NCBI GenBank assembly: GCA_913775005.1
Contig: CAJYKY010000224.1
Span: 1-7,135, forward strand
Reading direction: 5' to 3'
DNA length: 7,135 nt
Source: an uncultured Achromobacter sp.
GTDB taxonomy: Bacteria > Pseudomonadota > Gammaproteobacteria > Burkholderiales > Burkholderiaceae_B
The position numbers and the translations under genes are program-made. The stretch's first letter is position 1; the number at the start of each line of letters is the position of its first letter. This document shows, one piece after another, positions 5,176-7,135 of this stretch. A model generated the notes under the pieces. The model had not been told where the DNA came from and did no database searches. It saw only the letters and a list, made by a program, of their open reading frames with translations.

Positions 5176-5946
5176 ATGACCTCACACCTATTCAGTGTTC
5201 AAGACAAGATCGTCTTCATTACCGGTGCCGCAGGCGGCATTGGCGCGGCGCTCAGCCGGGCGTACGCCCAGGGCGGGGCCACGTTGGTGTTGGCTGACCT
5301 GGCGGGGGAAAAGCTGGACGCGTTGGCGTCCGAGCTGCGCGAAGCCGGCGTCAAGACCGGAACCATCGCGCTGCAAGTCGAAGATCGAGAGGCCTGCGCC
5401 AATGCGGTGGCCGAGACCGTGGCGCAGTACGGCGGAATCGATGTGCTGATCAACTGCGCCGGCGTCAATACCCGCATGCGGCCGGAGCTGTACGCGGAAG
5501 ACGTCTGGGACCACATCGTCGATATCAATCTGAAGGGCACCTTCAACATGTGCCAGGCGGTGCATGCGCCGATGAGCCTGGCCGGCCGGGGCAAGATCGT
5601 CAACATTGGCTCGATCCTGGCGCTGGCATCCAATGCCGTCACGGCGGCGTATTCCGCGAGCAAGGGCGGCGTGTTGCAGCTGACGCGCTCGTTGGCGTGC
5701 GCCTGGGCTGCGGACGGCATCACCGTCAACGTGATCCAGCCAGGGTGGATCGACACCGCGCTGTCGCGGCAGGCGCGCGTCGATATCCCGGGTCACGCCG
5801 AACGCGTGGTGGCCACGACGCCATTGGGCCGCTGGGGCGAACCCGATGACCTGATCGGCGCAACGCTATTTCTGTCTAGCGCGGCCTCGGATTTCGTGAC
5901 GGGTGCAAGCCTGGTCGTTGACGGCGGCGTTACCGCGCACATCTGA
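5176..5946 (+). CDS. SDR-family NAD(P)-dependent oxidoreductase
   Basis: A 256-residue classical short-chain dehydrogenase/reductase, of usual length. It shows the cofactor motif TGAAGGIG (16-23), an acidic residue D41 at the end of the second strand (favouring NAD over NADP), and NCAG (93-96). The catalytic tetrad is N118, S146, Y159 and K163 (Y-S-A-S-K). The PGWIDT turn (189-194) and the C-terminal GASLVVDGG signature (243-251) are also present. It would interconvert an alcohol and a ketone in the cytoplasm; the substrate is not readable from sequence. It is the first gene after a strong promoter/operator, and 19 bases separate it from a thiamine-diphosphate E1 gene. This suggests it supplies an oxo-substrate for, or acts in the same catabolic route as, that enzyme. 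The ribosome binding site before this ATG is weak (AGAG too close). Confidence 0.9.
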   Translation: MTSHLFSVQDKIVFITGAAGGIGAALSRAYAQGGATLVLADLAGEKLDALASELREAGVKTGTIALQVEDREACANAVAETVAQYGGIDVLINCAGVNTRMRPELYAEDVWDHIVDINLKGTFNMCQAVHAPMSLAGRGKIVNIGSILALASNAVTAAYSASKGGVLQLTRSLACAWAADGITVNVIQPGWIDTALSRQARVDIPGHAERVVATTPLGRWGEPDDLIGATLFLSSAASDFVTGASLVVDGGVTAHI

Positions 5947-5954
5947 CGCGGCAC

Positions 5955-5960
5955 AAGGAG
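5955..5960 (+). promoter_or_regulatory. Ribosome binding site of the E1 gene
   Basis: AAGGAG lies five bases before the ATG at 5966. It is the strongest Shine-Dalgarno sequence in the window and fixes the start of the E1 gene. It contrasts with the poor site in front of the SDR gene. Confidence 0.8.
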
Positions 5961-5965
5961 CAGAC

Positions 5966-7135
5966 ATGCAATTTGAGGACATCGGGCAGCACACGCCCGC
6001 GCGCAGCCTGGTCGTAGAAGAGTCCGATTGGGCGCAGCTGGGCCGCGCCGAGGCCATGCGTCTGACGACGCTGTTCCTGTCAGCGCGCCGCTTTGAGGAA
6101 AAAATCCTGCTGCTGGACAAGCTGAACCTCGTGCATGGTCCCGCGCATTCCAGCATCGGCCAGGAAGGCGGCGCGGCCGGCTGCATGGCGGCGTTACCCA
6201 TCGACACGCTGATGAACGGCACGCACCGCGCCCACCATCAATGCGTGGCCAAGGCCATCAACGCGCTTTACGACGCGGATATGGACCCGGTGGCCGATGG
6301 GCTCAGCCCGCGCATGCGTGTAGAGATCCAGGGGCTGATGCAGGAAATCCTGGGCCTGTCTGGCGGCTGGACGGGCGGGCGCGGCGGTTCGATGCACCTG
6401 CGCCGCGCGGACTTGGGCATCATGGGCACGAACGCCATTGTGGCGGGCGGCATTCCCATCGCTTGCGGCCACGCCTTTGCAGAAAAGCAGCGCCAGTCCG
6501 GCAAGCTGATGGTCACGTTCTTTGGCGATGGCGCTGTGCATCAGGGCGCCACACACGAAGCCATGAACCTGGCCGCGCTGTATGGCTTGCCGATGATCTT
6601 CTTCCTTGAGAACAACAAGTACGCCGTATCGATGAGCGTGGAGCAATCCACGTTTCAAACGGAACTGCTGACCCGGCCGCAAGGCCATGGCATTGCGGCC
6701 GTCAAGGTCGACGGCATGAACCCTTTCGCGGTCTGGCTGGCGACGCGGTGGGCGCAGCAACATATCGAACGCGAAGGCCAGCCCGCATTCATCCTGGCCG
6801 AGGTCTATCGTTATTACCACCAGAGCTCGTCAATTCCCGGCAGCGCATTCGGTTACCGCACGCGCGACGAAGAAAATGCCTGGAAGGCGCGCGACCCCTG
6901 GCTGTTCCTGCAACGCGAGCTAACGCAGCGCGGCATCCTCACGGCCGATGACCTGGCCGCCATCGATGCAACGGTGTCAGACGCGGTGGACGCCGCGGCC
7001 GCCAGCTGCGTAGAAGGCGAGGGTTCCGCCGCGCGCATCCGCCCCGAGCTGTGGCCCGCCGCCGCCAGCGTGGACGACCACCTGAACAGCGATATGCGCG
7101 AATTCGACGGCGTGTCGTATACCGAAGCGGAAGAC
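5966..7135 (+). CDS. Thiamine-diphosphate-dependent 2-oxoacid/acetoin dehydrogenase E1 protein (alpha part, possibly alpha-beta fusion), 3' end outside the window
   Basis: The frame is open for 390 codons to the window edge with no stop. The protein matches the alpha subunit of the pyruvate, branched-chain 2-oxoacid and acetoin dehydrogenase E1 family, which decarboxylates or cleaves its substrate with thiamine diphosphate and passes the acyl group to a lipoyl E2. Visible marks are HSSIGQEGGAAG (61-72), GTHRAHH (85-91) and GGRGGSMHL (137-145). The cofactor motif GDG (187-189) to NN (216-217) has the proper spacing, and YRYYHQSSS with YRTRDEE (297-303) marks the substrate/phosphorylation-loop region. 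Stand-alone alpha subunits usually end at about 320-370 residues. Here the frame continues past the expected C-terminus into MREFDGVSYTEAED, which resembles the start of a beta subunit, so an alpha-beta fusion is plausible. It is co-transcribed with the SDR gene. Pyruvate, acetoin or another oxo-compound could be the substrate. Confidence 0.88.
   Translation, partial: MQFEDIGQHTPARSLVVEESDWAQLGRAEAMRLTTLFLSARRFEEKILLLDKLNLVHGPAHSSIGQEGGAAGCMAALPIDTLMNGTHRAHHQCVAKAINALYDADMDPVADGLSPRMRVEIQGLMQEILGLSGGWTGGRGGSMHLRRADLGIMGTNAIVAGGIPIACGHAFAEKQRQSGKLMVTFFGDGAVHQGATHEAMNLAALYGLPMIFFLENNKYAVSMSVEQSTFQTELLTRPQGHGIAAVKVDGMNPFAVWLATRWAQQHIEREGQPAFILAEVYRYYHQSSSIPGSAFGYRTRDEENAWKARDPWLFLQRELTQRGILTADDLAAIDATVSDAVDAAAASCVEGEGSAARIRPELWPAAASVDDHLNSDMREFDGVSYTEAED

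Noticed and set aside
5188..5796. Minus-strand open frames opposite the SDR gene
   Set aside because: The plus-strand SDR has all catalytic motifs in order, and the antisense frames have none.

Overview
The window looks like chromosomal DNA of a GC-rich betaproteobacterium, most plausibly of the Achromobacter/Bordetella (Alcaligenaceae) type. This is inferred from high GC, strong G/C preference at third codon positions and the gene families present; no rRNA or other taxonomic marker is in view.

Layout, left to right. (1) Positions 1-180 hold the 3' end of a gene whose last 59 residues resemble the C-terminal domain of COG0523/CobW GTPases. (2) A Tat-exported, PotD/PotF-type ABC substrate-binding protein follows (273-1322) and ends in two GC-rich hairpins. 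(3) A convergent PhnB-like VOC-fold protein lies on the minus strand (1394-1873). (4) A compact type II toxin-antitoxin pair follows: a RelB/DinJ ribbon-helix-helix antitoxin overlapping a RelE/ParE toxin. Its promoter has a perfect inverted repeat occupying the -35/-10 spacer. (5) A TonB-dependent outer-membrane receptor (2796-4925) has a His/Asp-rich extracellular loop of the ZnuD zinc-receptor type. It is preceded by two oppositely oriented Zur-like boxes and followed by a clear intrinsic terminator. (6) A near-consensus sigma-70 promoter with a GntR-like palindrome at the expected transcription start drives an SDR dehydrogenase gene (5176-5946). Nineteen bases later begins a thiamine-diphosphate-dependent 2-oxoacid/acetoin dehydrogenase E1 protein, open to the window edge. 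That protein appears to run from the alpha-subunit region into a beta-like segment, so it may be an alpha-beta fusion.

How the parts work together. The receptor and its doubled operator form a self-contained zinc-acquisition unit: zinc starvation should relieve Zur repression and allow TonB-driven uptake across the outer membrane. The SDR-E1 pair looks like the start of an inducible catabolic operon in which an alcohol is oxidised to a ketone or oxoacid and then cleaved by the E1 complex; the substrate cannot be read from the sequence. The toxin-antitoxin module is an independent, autoregulated accessory insertion, visibly less GC-rich than its surroundings. I see no CRISPR array, tRNA, rRNA, insertion sequence or phage gene. 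The strongest less-ordinary signals are the double Zur site with its metal-binding receptor and the GntR-operated SDR/E1 operon.
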